A stretch of DNA of 64,000 bases. Origin: Acidimicrobiales bacterium (GTDB lineage: Bacteria; Actinomycetota; Acidimicrobiia; Acidimicrobiales; Aldehydirespiratoraceae). The notes under the pieces are model-generated. The model ran no database searches, was not told the origin of the DNA, and saw nothing but the letters and a program-made list of their open reading frames with translations. Below, piece by piece: positions 41,340 through 48,788 of the stretch; within the stretch, counting starts at the first letter, position 1; every line of letters starts with the position of its first letter. A program made the position numbers and the translations under genes. Location of the stretch: NCBI GenBank assembly GCA_040219515.1, contig JAVJSI010000017.1, forward strand, positions 62,001 through 126,000. The letters are read 5' to 3'.

Positions 41340-42395
41340 GTGTCCGGCCCCGCTCCTTCGCCGCTTCGGGTCCTCGCGTGGCCTGGCTCCCGTTCACAGA
41401 ACCCCTACACCGAACTGCTGTACGCCGCCGTCGGTGCGGCTGCCCGAGCCGACGGGCGCACGTTCGAGGTCGTGGAGTTCCGTCCCCACCGGGCTTGGCG
41501 GGAGCGGGCCGACGTCGTACACGTGCACTGGCCGGAGCTGTGTGTCGAGGCATCGTCGACCCCGAAGGCGCTCGTGAAGACCGCCGTTGTCCTGTTCGGG
41601 TTGCGGGTTCTCACCGCACGCGGCGCAGCGCTGGTGTGGACTCGCCACAACTCGTCCGGCCACGACCAGCCGCACCCCCGGATCGAGCGGTTCCTCCGTC
41701 GGCGATTCGAGGCGATGGTCGACGGGGTCATCGATCTCACCGACGCCGACTCTGCGCCGCCGAACGGGGCCGTGTGTCGAGTAGTGATCCGCCACGGAGA
41801 CTACGCAGCCGCCTTGCCGCTTCGAGATCGTGAAGAGGCTCGGCGGGAGCGTGGACTCGAACCCGAGAACACGCTGCTCGCATCGGTCGGCACCATTCGC
41901 CCGTACAAAGAGGTGCCGATGCTCGTGAGAGCTTTCGCCGAGGCGACGCCGCGCCTTCCCGATGCCCGTCTCCTCGTCGCCGGTCGGCCGGCATCCGCGG
42001 AGCTCGGCCGCGAGGTCGCGACCGCTGCCGGGCGTGCGCCCGTGGCGCTGGAGCTCGGATGGCTCGACGACGATGCAATGGCCGGGGCGCTCGCCGCCGC
42101 CGATGTCGTCGTGCTGAGCTACCGGCGTCTCGAGAACAGCGGTGTCGCGCTGCTCGCCCTGACCGCCGGACGCCCGGTCGCGGCAACCGATGGCCCTGCA
42201 GTGCGGGATCTGCTCGACCTCGTCGGCGACGAATGGGTTCGTCCGCTCGCTCACCCCGTCGGTGCCGCGTCCCTGGTCGATCTCGTCCAGTGGGCTCGCC
42301 GGCCTCGCACCGGGAGGCCTGATCTCTCGGCCTTCTCGTGGCCCGAGATCGGTCGACGCACGTTGCAGTTCTACGACGAGGTGCGATGCAACTAG
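41340..42395 (+). CDS. GT-B glycosyltransferase (GT4-like)
   Basis: This 351-residue protein has an N-terminal domain beginning VLAWPGSRSQNPYTELLY, with ADVVHVHWPE, and a GT4-type donor domain with LASVGTIRPYKEVPMLVRAF, ELGWLDDDAMAGALAAADVV and NSGVALLALTAGRPV. It probably completes the set of transferases for the exopolysaccharide. The GTG at 41340 is preferred over upstream in-frame codons because a -10 box lies 6 bases before it. It ends 11 bases before an unrelated SDR gene with its own promoter. Confidence 0.8.
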   Translation: MSGPAPSPLRVLAWPGSRSQNPYTELLYAAVGAAARADGRTFEVVEFRPHRAWRERADVVHVHWPELCVEASSTPKALVKTAVVLFGLRVLTARGAALVWTRHNSSGHDQPHPRIERFLRRRFEAMVDGVIDLTDADSAPPNGAVCRVVIRHGDYAAALPLRDREEARRERGLEPENTLLASVGTIRPYKEVPMLVRAFAEATPRLPDARLLVAGRPASAELGREVATAAGRAPVALELGWLDDDAMAGALAAADVVVLSYRRLENSGVALLALTAGRPVAATDGPAVRDLLDLVGDEWVRPLAHPVGAASLVDLVQWARRPRTGRPDLSAFSWPEIGRRTLQFYDEVRCN

Positions 42396-42398
42396 CGT
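42393..42398 (+). promoter_or_regulatory. -10 box of leaderless SDR gene
   Basis: TAGCGT lies 8 bases before the GTG at 42407; its first bases include the TAG stop of the previous gene. Confidence 0.5.
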
Positions 42399-42406
42399 CG
42401 ACCGGT

Positions 42407-43225
42407 GTGAACTCCCCGCGTCCCACTGCTCTCGTCACCGGCGCCAGTCGGGGGCTGGGCAAGGCCATTGCGATCTCACTGGCCGGCGCCGGCTACGACG
42501 TGGCCATCACCGCCCGCACGCTCGTCGACGGCGAGCGCCGGCTCGAGGACGACGAGGCGATCGTCGTCCCCGGAGGACTCGACACCACGGCGGCGGCGAT
42601 CGAGGCTGCCGGCGGTCGGGCGGTGCCGCTCTTCATGGACCTGCTCGACCGGTCCACGGTCATCAGGGCGGTGCACGACGCGCTCGCCGAACTCGGACGC
42701 ATCGACGTGGTCGTCAACAACGCCATCTACCAGGGACCCGGCGCGATGGTGGAGTTCCTCGAACTCGACGACGACCAGCTGGGCAAGCTCTTCGAGGGCA
42801 ACCTGTTCGCCCAGATCGCGCTGCTCCACGAGCTGCTGCCCGTGATGATCGCGGCCGGCGGTGGCACGGTCGTCAACATGATCTCCGCGACCGCCTATGT
42901 CACCCCCAGGAGCCGCATCGGGAAGGGTGGGTGGGGTATGGGCTACGCGATGACCAAAGCCGCGTTCGCTCGGGTGGCACCCCTGCTCGAGGTCGAACAC
43001 CGCGAGGACGGCATCCGAGCGTTCAGCGTGGATCCCGGGCACGTGCCGACCGAACGCCAGGTGGCGGCGGGTCGGGCCACGCAGTACGAGAACGACTACG
43101 CCGCCGGCACGCCGCAGGCCATCGGTGCGGCCGTCGCCTGGCTCTGCACGAGCGACGAGGCGGAGGAGCATCGGGGTCGGGTGGTGCTCGCCCAGGAGAT
43201 CACGCAGGAACACGGGCTGGTCTGA
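42407..43225 (+). CDS. Short-chain dehydrogenase/reductase
   Basis: This 272-residue Rossmann-fold oxidoreductase has the cofactor motif TGASRGLGKAIA near the N-terminus, VVNNAIYQGP in place of the usual NNAG, and the catalytic YAMTK after a Ser-containing MISATAYV strand. The insert before YAMTK (about a dozen residues rich in Gly) is longer than usual. The substrate is unknown. The GTG start at 42407 is supported by a leaderless -10 box; the frame extends back into the previous gene. It runs 3 bases into a serine hydrolase gene, suggesting joint expression. Confidence 0.85.
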   Translation: MNSPRPTALVTGASRGLGKAIAISLAGAGYDVAITARTLVDGERRLEDDEAIVVPGGLDTTAAAIEAAGGRAVPLFMDLLDRSTVIRAVHDALAELGRIDVVVNNAIYQGPGAMVEFLELDDDQLGKLFEGNLFAQIALLHELLPVMIAAGGGTVVNMISATAYVTPRSRIGKGGWGMGYAMTKAAFARVAPLLEVEHREDGIRAFSVDPGHVPTERQVAAGRATQYENDYAAGTPQAIGAAVAWLCTSDEAEEHRGRVVLAQEITQEHGLV

Positions 43226-43228
43226 CGG

Positions 43229-44368
43229 ATGACCATCATCCACGGACACTGTGATCCGGCTTTCACCGGCGTGCAGCAGGGCTTCGCGGAGAACTTCGCC
43301 GAGGGCGATCTCGGCGCCTCGTGCGCCGTGATCCATGCGGGTGAACTGGTGGTGGACCTCTGGGGTGGGCACCGCGACGTCGCCGCCACCGAACCGTGGC
43401 AACGCGACACGATCGTCAACGTGTGGTCGACCACCAAGATGATGGCCGCGCTGTGTGTGCTGATGCTCCACGACCGCGGCGAGTTGTCGGTCGACGATCC
43501 GGTGGCCGACCACTGGCCGGCGTTCGGTGCGAACGGCAAGCAGGGCGTGCGCATCCGGCACCTGCTGAGTCATACGGCCGGTCTTCCCGGTTACGACGAC
43601 CCGGTCGACGAGGAGGAGATGTTCGACACCGCCGAGTGTCTGACCCGCCTCGCTGCCCAGACACCCTGGTGGGAGCCCGGTACCGCCTCCGGCTATCACG
43701 CGTCGACCCAGGGCCCGCTGCTCGGGGAGGTCGTGCGTCGGGTCGACGGTCGCCCGTTGGGGACGTTCTTTCGGGAGGAGATCGCCGGGCCGCTCGGCGC
43801 CGACTTCCACATCGGCACACCCGACGAGGAGTTCGGACGCATCGCCGAGATGCGAACCGACGAGATGCGTGAAGGGGTGGGCGGCGGGACGGGAATGGCC
43901 GCCCGGGCGTCACGGGGCGAGCCGTCCCATCTCCCATGGGTCAACACCGACCGGTGGCGCCGGTTCGAGCAACCCGCCGGCAACGGCCATGGCAACGCGC
44001 GCTCGGTCGCGACGATCGTCTCGTGTCTTTCGCGCGGCGGCGTCGTCGATGGTCACCGGCTGCTCTCGCCGGCGACGATCGAACGTTGTTTCGATGTGCA
44101 GGCCGACGGCACCGATCTGATCCTCGACCTCCCGACGAAGTTCGGCATCGGGTTCGGCCTGCCCTCCGAGGGAATGCCGCTCGGCATCAACGACCGAACC
44201 CTCTTCTGGGCCGGTTGGGGCGGTTCGATGGCGGTTGTCGACGTCGAGAACGACCTCACCGTCGTCTACGTGATGAACCGGATGCTCGAGGGTGACGTCG
44301 GCGGCATGCGAGCGGCCCGGGTGGTCTTCGCCGCACACGCCGCAGGGTCGGCCATGCGCGGCAGCTGA
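43229..44368 (+). CDS. Serine hydrolase of the beta-lactamase / class C family (EstB-like)
   Basis: This 379-residue protein has the class C beta-lactamase/carboxylesterase fold. The nucleophile lies in WSTTKMMAAL (SxxK), followed by RIRHLLSHTAGLPGYDD and a tyrosine in SGYHASTQGPLL. The usual KTG-like box appears as WAGWGGSMAVVD. No signal peptide is seen, so it should act in the cytoplasm as an esterase rather than a secreted lactamase. It follows the SDR gene after 3 bases and converges on the next gene with a 2-base gap. Confidence 0.85.
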   Translation: MTIIHGHCDPAFTGVQQGFAENFAEGDLGASCAVIHAGELVVDLWGGHRDVAATEPWQRDTIVNVWSTTKMMAALCVLMLHDRGELSVDDPVADHWPAFGANGKQGVRIRHLLSHTAGLPGYDDPVDEEEMFDTAECLTRLAAQTPWWEPGTASGYHASTQGPLLGEVVRRVDGRPLGTFFREEIAGPLGADFHIGTPDEEFGRIAEMRTDEMREGVGGGTGMAARASRGEPSHLPWVNTDRWRRFEQPAGNGHGNARSVATIVSCLSRGGVVDGHRLLSPATIERCFDVQADGTDLILDLPTKFGIGFGLPSEGMPLGINDRTLFWAGWGGSMAVVDVENDLTVVYVMNRMLEGDVGGMRAARVVFAAHAAGSAMRGS

Positions 44369-44370
44369 GA

Positions 44371-45396
44371 TCAGATGTTCGTGAGCGGATGGTTGACATC
44401 GACCAGACCGCGCGAGGAGAGGTCGAGCAGGGGATCGCCGGCCCGGTGGCCGAACGGCGGCTCGTCGTAGCCGAGGGCCGCGTCGGCGCCCTCCTGGGCG
44501 ACCCGACGTTGCTCCCGGTGGCCGAGGAACGCGGCGAGCGACACGAGGCCCATGCCGATCACCCCGGTCACGACCGATGGCGCCAGAAGCTTGAGGCTCG
44601 TGGCCCGTACCACGATCTCGACCGACGTGAAGCCGGTGTACGCACCAGCGGCGTAGGGAAGGCCGATGGCGGCAAGGGCGCCGGTCAGGCCGAATGCGAG
44701 CCCCCATCGGCCGATGGCGCCGGCCACCCGATGTCGGTGGGGGTGGATGGCGAGGCCGGCCGGGATCAGCAGGATCGGCAGCAGCGACAGGAGAAGGAGC
44801 CGGTTCAGGAGCGTGACGGTGCCCGTGAGGTCGCGCAACGACTCGGGCTCGATGACCCACAGTGCCGCGTCCTCGGGCACCACGGTCGCGAGGCGGGGCG
44901 ACTCGCGGGCGATCACGTCCAGGGTGGCCTCGGTCAGCGGGCCGAGTTCGACGGCGGTGTTCTCTCGTTCGTCGAGCATGCGTGAGTGCAGTTCTTCCGC
45001 CAGAACGCGCAGTTCGGTCTGCACGGCGGGGTCGTCCACGATTCCCGGGGCGATCCGTTCGGCTTCTTCGGCGACGTCGAGGCCGTAGACCGCAGCGATC
45101 TCGGCCATCTCCGGACCGACGAGATCCTGCTCTATGCCGGCCGCCACCTCGCGCTCGAGCTCGGCCCGGGCGACTGGATCGTCGAGAGCGGTCTCGAAGG
45201 CGACCGACGTTGCGCCGGTGTCGAGGGCGATCATCCGCAGACCGATGATCGCCATGGCGGTTGTGAGGGCGACGATGCCGATGCCGACGAGAACGGTGGC
45301 GGAACGAGTCCGCAGCCGTTGGTTCTTGTTGACGGCAGGCACTCGGGAGGGGCGAGGCGGCGCATCGAGATAGACGCTGCCGGTGCGCTGCTGCAT
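44371..45396 (-). CDS. Membrane protein of unknown function with external domain
   Basis: This 341-residue protein has a membrane helix near residues 35-60, an acidic extracytoplasmic domain of about 130 residues, three more helices (around 200-300) and an acidic cytoplasmic tail. No family was recognised. The ATG at 45396 follows a strong GGAGGG with 8-base spacing. It is divergent from the limonene-epoxide-hydrolase-like gene, and an operator-like inverted repeat lies in the 220-base interval. Confidence 0.6.
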   Translation of the reverse strand: MQQRTGSVYLDAPPRPSRVPAVNKNQRLRTRSATVLVGIGIVALTTAMAIIGLRMIALDTGATSVAFETALDDPVARAELEREVAAGIEQDLVGPEMAEIAAVYGLDVAEEAERIAPGIVDDPAVQTELRVLAEELHSRMLDERENTAVELGPLTEATLDVIARESPRLATVVPEDAALWVIEPESLRDLTGTVTLLNRLLLLSLLPILLIPAGLAIHPHRHRVAGAIGRWGLAFGLTGALAAIGLPYAAGAYTGFTSVEIVVRATSLKLLAPSVVTGVIGMGLVSLAAFLGHREQRRVAQEGADAALGYDEPPFGHRAGDPLLDLSSRGLVDVNHPLTNI

Positions 45397-45546
45397 CGAT
45401 GTCCCTCCGATCCGATTCGGTTGTGGCGTCGACCGGAATGGCCGGCGCTCGGTTGCGCGGACTCTCTTTCTTCGGAAGGGAACGGCGAGAGGTGTAGAGG
45501 AAGGTTCTCCTCGGCCTGGGCCGCGGTGCCCAACTTCCGCGGGGCC

Positions 45547-45562
45547 TGGGTCGGACGACCCA
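45547..45562. promoter_or_regulatory. Inverted repeat in divergent intergenic region
   Basis: TGGGTCG and CGACCCA form perfect 7-bp arms around GA. The site is 55 bases before the ATG at 45617, a fair place for a repressor or activator. No regulator gene is adjacent. Confidence 0.35.
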
Positions 45563-45616
45563 CGTTCGATGCGCGAAACTCCCCGCCGGGGACATTCCCC
45601 ACGACGAGGAGCCGAA

Positions 45617-45982
45617 ATGACGTTGGAGAACCGTGCGGTCGTGCAGTCGCTCGCAGATGCCTGGGCGGCCCAGGACATCGAGCTGATCATGAGTCACTTC
45701 ACCGACGACATCGTGTACCACAACATGCCGATGGAACCGGCGGAGGGCACCGATGCCGTGCGGGCCACCATCGAGGGCTTCCTCGCCATGGCGGACTCGA
45801 TCCACTTCGAGACACTCAACGAGGTGTCCGACGGTGACGTCGTGCTCAACGAGCGGGTCGACACCTTCGTGATCGGCGGCAATCCGACGCCGGTCAGGGT
45901 GATGGGCACGTTCGAGCTGCGCGACGGCAAGATCGCCCGCTGGCGCGACTACTTCGACATGGCCGGTTTCACGGGCGGCTGA
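45617..45982 (+). CDS. Limonene-1,2-epoxide hydrolase-like protein (NTF2 fold)
   Basis: This 121-residue NTF2/SnoaL-fold protein keeps the catalytic set of limonene-epoxide hydrolases: Tyr34 and Asn36 in VYHNMP, Arg80 and Asp82 in NERVDTF, and Asp111 in WRDYFDMAGF. Such enzymes add water to an epoxide without metal or covalent intermediate. The natural substrate is unknown; terpene or fatty epoxides are typical. The ATG follows GAGGAG at suitable spacing. It ends 22 bases before a dehydratase gene on the same strand. Confidence 0.8.
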   Translation: MTLENRAVVQSLADAWAAQDIELIMSHFTDDIVYHNMPMEPAEGTDAVRATIEGFLAMADSIHFETLNEVSDGDVVLNERVDTFVIGGNPTPVRVMGTFELRDGKIARWRDYFDMAGFTGG

Positions 45983-46004
45983 TGCCGACGCTCGAAACCC
46001 CGAC

Positions 46005-46958
46005 GTGACGGGCTTCCCCATCGCCAGTGTCCACGAGGCCGCCGCGCGCCTCGAGGGTGTCGCCCATCGCACCCCGGTGCTGACCAGCACCACGCTCGAC
46101 GCACGAGTGGGTGCCCGGGTCTGGATGAAGGCCGAGTGCTTCCAGCGAACAGGCTCGTTCAAGTTCCGAGGGGCGTACAACGCCGTGGCGTCGCTGTCCG
46201 ATACCGCGCGGGTCGGTGGAGTGGTCACCTACAGCTCCGGCAACCACGGTCAGGCGCTCGCGCTCGCCGGCTCGCTCCTGGGCGCAGCGGTCACCGTCGT
46301 GATGCCCGACGACGCACCGGCGGCGAAGCGGGCGGCCGTCGAGGGCTATGGCGCACGTGTGGTCGCCTACGACCGCTACGGGGCGAGCCGAGAGGAGATC
46401 GGCGCCCGGATCGTGCAGGACACCGGCGCGATCCTGATCCCGCCGTTCGATCACGACGACGTGATGGCGGGTCAGGGCACCGCCACACTCGAGTTGCTCG
46501 ACGTCGCGGCGAACATCGACACGCTGGTGGTGCCGGTGGGCGGTGGCGGCCTCATCGCCGGCAGTGCGACCGCAGCGAAGCACGTCGGAGGGATCCGCGT
46601 CGTGGGCGTCGAGCCGGAGACCGGCAACGACGCGCAACGGTCGCTTGCCGCGGGAAGCATCGTCACGATCGACACGCCGCGAACGATCGCCGACGGCCAA
46701 CAGACCACGTCGGTGAGCGAGCGGACGTTCGCGGTCATGCGCGAACGGGTCGACGAGATCGTCACCGTGACCGACGCCGAGATCCGCGACGCGATGGTGT
46801 TCGCGTTCGAGCGTCTCAATGTCGTGCTCGAGCCGAGCGGCGCATCCGCGCTCGCCGCGGTCATGGCGGGCGCGGTCGGACCCGCCGAACGTGTCGGCGT
46901 GATCCTGTCCGGCGGCAACATCGGCGCCGCCGGGTTCGCGGCGATCGTCGGGGACTAG
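46005..46958 (+). CDS. Threonine/serine ammonia-lyase-like PLP enzyme
   Basis: This 317-residue fold-type II PLP enzyme has the cofactor lysine in RTGSFKFRGAYNA, the SSGNHGQALA substrate loop and the phosphate-binding PVGGGGLIAG. It matches threonine dehydratase and serine racemase/hydroxyaspartate lyase relatives. It lacks the C-terminal ACT domain of biosynthetic IlvA, so a degradative or racemase role is likely. The start is GTG at 46005, without a good ribosome binding site. Its 3' end overlaps the convergent amidohydrolase gene by 4 bases. Confidence 0.87.
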   Translation: MTGFPIASVHEAAARLEGVAHRTPVLTSTTLDARVGARVWMKAECFQRTGSFKFRGAYNAVASLSDTARVGGVVTYSSGNHGQALALAGSLLGAAVTVVMPDDAPAAKRAAVEGYGARVVAYDRYGASREEIGARIVQDTGAILIPPFDHDDVMAGQGTATLELLDVAANIDTLVVPVGGGGLIAGSATAAKHVGGIRVVGVEPETGNDAQRSLAAGSIVTIDTPRTIADGQQTTSVSERTFAVMRERVDEIVTVTDAEIRDAMVFAFERLNVVLEPSGASALAAVMAGAVGPAERVGVILSGGNIGAAGFAAIVGD

Positions 46959-48682
46959 GAAGCGACCACGGTGTCGGTGTCGACACCCGAGCGCATCACC
47001 TTGCCGGGGAGGGCATCGGTGACGGTGCCGTCGACGACGGTCGTGACCCCGTTGACGAGCACGCGCTTGATGCCGGTGGCCTCGGCGTAGAGGCGCTTGC
47101 TGTCGCCGGGAAGGTCGAAGACGAGTTCGACCTCGGTGGCACCGATCTCGTCGGGGTCGAAGATGACGATGTCGGCGAAGTACCCCTCGGCGAGACGGCC
47201 ACGATCACGCAGGCCGAAGAGGCGGGCCGGCACGTCGGTGATGTGGCGGATCGCGTTCTCCATGGTGGTCAGCCTGCGGCCCCGTAGGCAGTCGTCGAGC
47301 CAGGCGGTGGTGTAGGTGGCGCCGGCCATGCGGTCGAGGTGCGCGCCGGCATCGGAGCCGCCGATCATGACCGCGTCGTGCTCCCAGGCTTCGGCCCGCA
47401 GACGCCAGCTCTCGGGATCGTCGTCGGTGGGCAGCGGCCACCACACGGTGCGAAGGTCGTCCTCGATCGAGATCTCGACCATGGTGTGGAACGCGCGCTT
47501 GCCGCGCTCGCGGGCGATGTCGCCGAGTCGGCGACCCTTGAGGCCCTCGTTGGCATCGCTGTAGGTGTCGCCCACCAGATAGTTGTCCCACCCGGTGAGA
47601 CGACTGAACACGCCCGCCTCGGGCAGGGCCGACTGGTTCTCGAGCCAGGTGATGACCTCGGGGTCACGCAGCTTCTCGATGCGCTCGGGGTAGTCGAGAC
47701 CGAAGATCGTCTTCCACTCGGGCAGCTGGTGCAGGGCGCAGAACGAGCCGAGGCTCATGTTCATGCCGACCAGGATCGGCATCGTCAGTGCGACCACCCG
47801 TGCGCCCGCCTCGTTCGCCTTCTCGCAGGCCTGGATCTGGTTGAGGTAGGCCTCGGGCCGGGCGGAATCGATCGTCAGGACGTTCCAGTTGAGCGGCCGG
47901 TTGCCCTCGACCGACATCTTGGTCATCAACTCGACCTCGTCGTCGTTGAACCCGTTGAGACAGCCGTCGGCGACCCACTCGAGGGTGGTGCCGTCGTGTC
48001 GGGCGGTCTCGCGGCAGAGCTCGAGCACCTCCTCCTCGGCGGCCCACCGGCTCGGCACGGGGTTGCCGTCCCAGTCGTTGTGGGTGAACGAACGTCCGGT
48101 CGAGAAGCCGATGCCGCCGGCCTCGATCGACTCCTTCAGCATCTGGCGCATCGCGGCGACCTGCTCGGTGGTCGCTTCCTTGCCCACGGCATCGTCTTTC
48201 ATCACGACTCGGCGCAGCGCGCAGTGACCGACCAGGAATCCGACATTGATGGCGGTGCCGTTCTCATCGACGCGGTCGAGGTACTCCCCGAAGGAGTGCC
48301 AGTTCCACGGCACGCCCTGTTCGAGCGCCTCGAGGGCCATGCCCTCGACCTTCACCATCATGCGCTTGAGGTACTCGCCGTCGGCTTCGTCGCCGAGCGG
48401 GGCGAGCGTGAAGCCACAGTTGCCGGCGATCATCGAGGTGACCCCGAAGAAGTTCGACGGTGTGGAATGCGGATCCCAGAAGAGTTGGGCGTCGTAGTGG
48501 GTGTGGGGGTCGACGAACCCCGGGCACACCGTGAGGCCGGTGGCGTCGATCGTCTCCGCCGCGTCCTCGGTGACGTTGCCGATGGCCACGATGCGGCCGT
48601 CACGGACGCCGATGTCCGCCTGGATTCCGGCAGCGCCGGTGCCGTCGACAACGGTGCCACCCTTGATGATCACGTCGAGCAT
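46955..48682 (-). CDS. N-acyl-D-amino-acid deacylase family amidohydrolase
   Basis: This 575-residue amidohydrolase has MLDVIIKGGTVVDGTG at the start, the metal-binding PGFVDPHTHYDAQLFWDP, and IGGSDAGAHLDRM near residue 460, matching the D-aminoacylase group. These zinc enzymes hydrolyse N-acyl-D-amino acids or related amides. ATG 48682 is preferred to an upstream ATG at 48715 because GGAGGA lies 9 bases before it. The gene is divergent from the GH3 glucosidase. Confidence 0.85.
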   Translation of the reverse strand: MLDVIIKGGTVVDGTGAAGIQADIGVRDGRIVAIGNVTEDAAETIDATGLTVCPGFVDPHTHYDAQLFWDPHSTPSNFFGVTSMIAGNCGFTLAPLGDEADGEYLKRMMVKVEGMALEALEQGVPWNWHSFGEYLDRVDENGTAINVGFLVGHCALRRVVMKDDAVGKEATTEQVAAMRQMLKESIEAGGIGFSTGRSFTHNDWDGNPVPSRWAAEEEVLELCRETARHDGTTLEWVADGCLNGFNDDEVELMTKMSVEGNRPLNWNVLTIDSARPEAYLNQIQACEKANEAGARVVALTMPILVGMNMSLGSFCALHQLPEWKTIFGLDYPERIEKLRDPEVITWLENQSALPEAGVFSRLTGWDNYLVGDTYSDANEGLKGRRLGDIARERGKRAFHTMVEISIEDDLRTVWWPLPTDDDPESWRLRAEAWEHDAVMIGGSDAGAHLDRMAGATYTTAWLDDCLRGRRLTTMENAIRHITDVPARLFGLRDRGRLAEGYFADIVIFDPDEIGATEVELVFDLPGDSKRLYAEATGIKRVLVNGVTTVVDGTVTDALPGKVMRSGVDTDTVVAS

Positions 48683-48788
48683 TGTGAGCCGTCCTCCGAT
48701 CGAGATGATCGTCATCGTATGGCGACGACGCCGTTTCTGACGAGTCGTCAGCTAGCGGTCATCGTTCGGCGGTGCGAGGCTCACCGGT

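Noticed and set aside
43910-46228. 772-codon minus-strand open frame
   Set aside because: It crosses three recognised genes in other frames and has no motif of its own.
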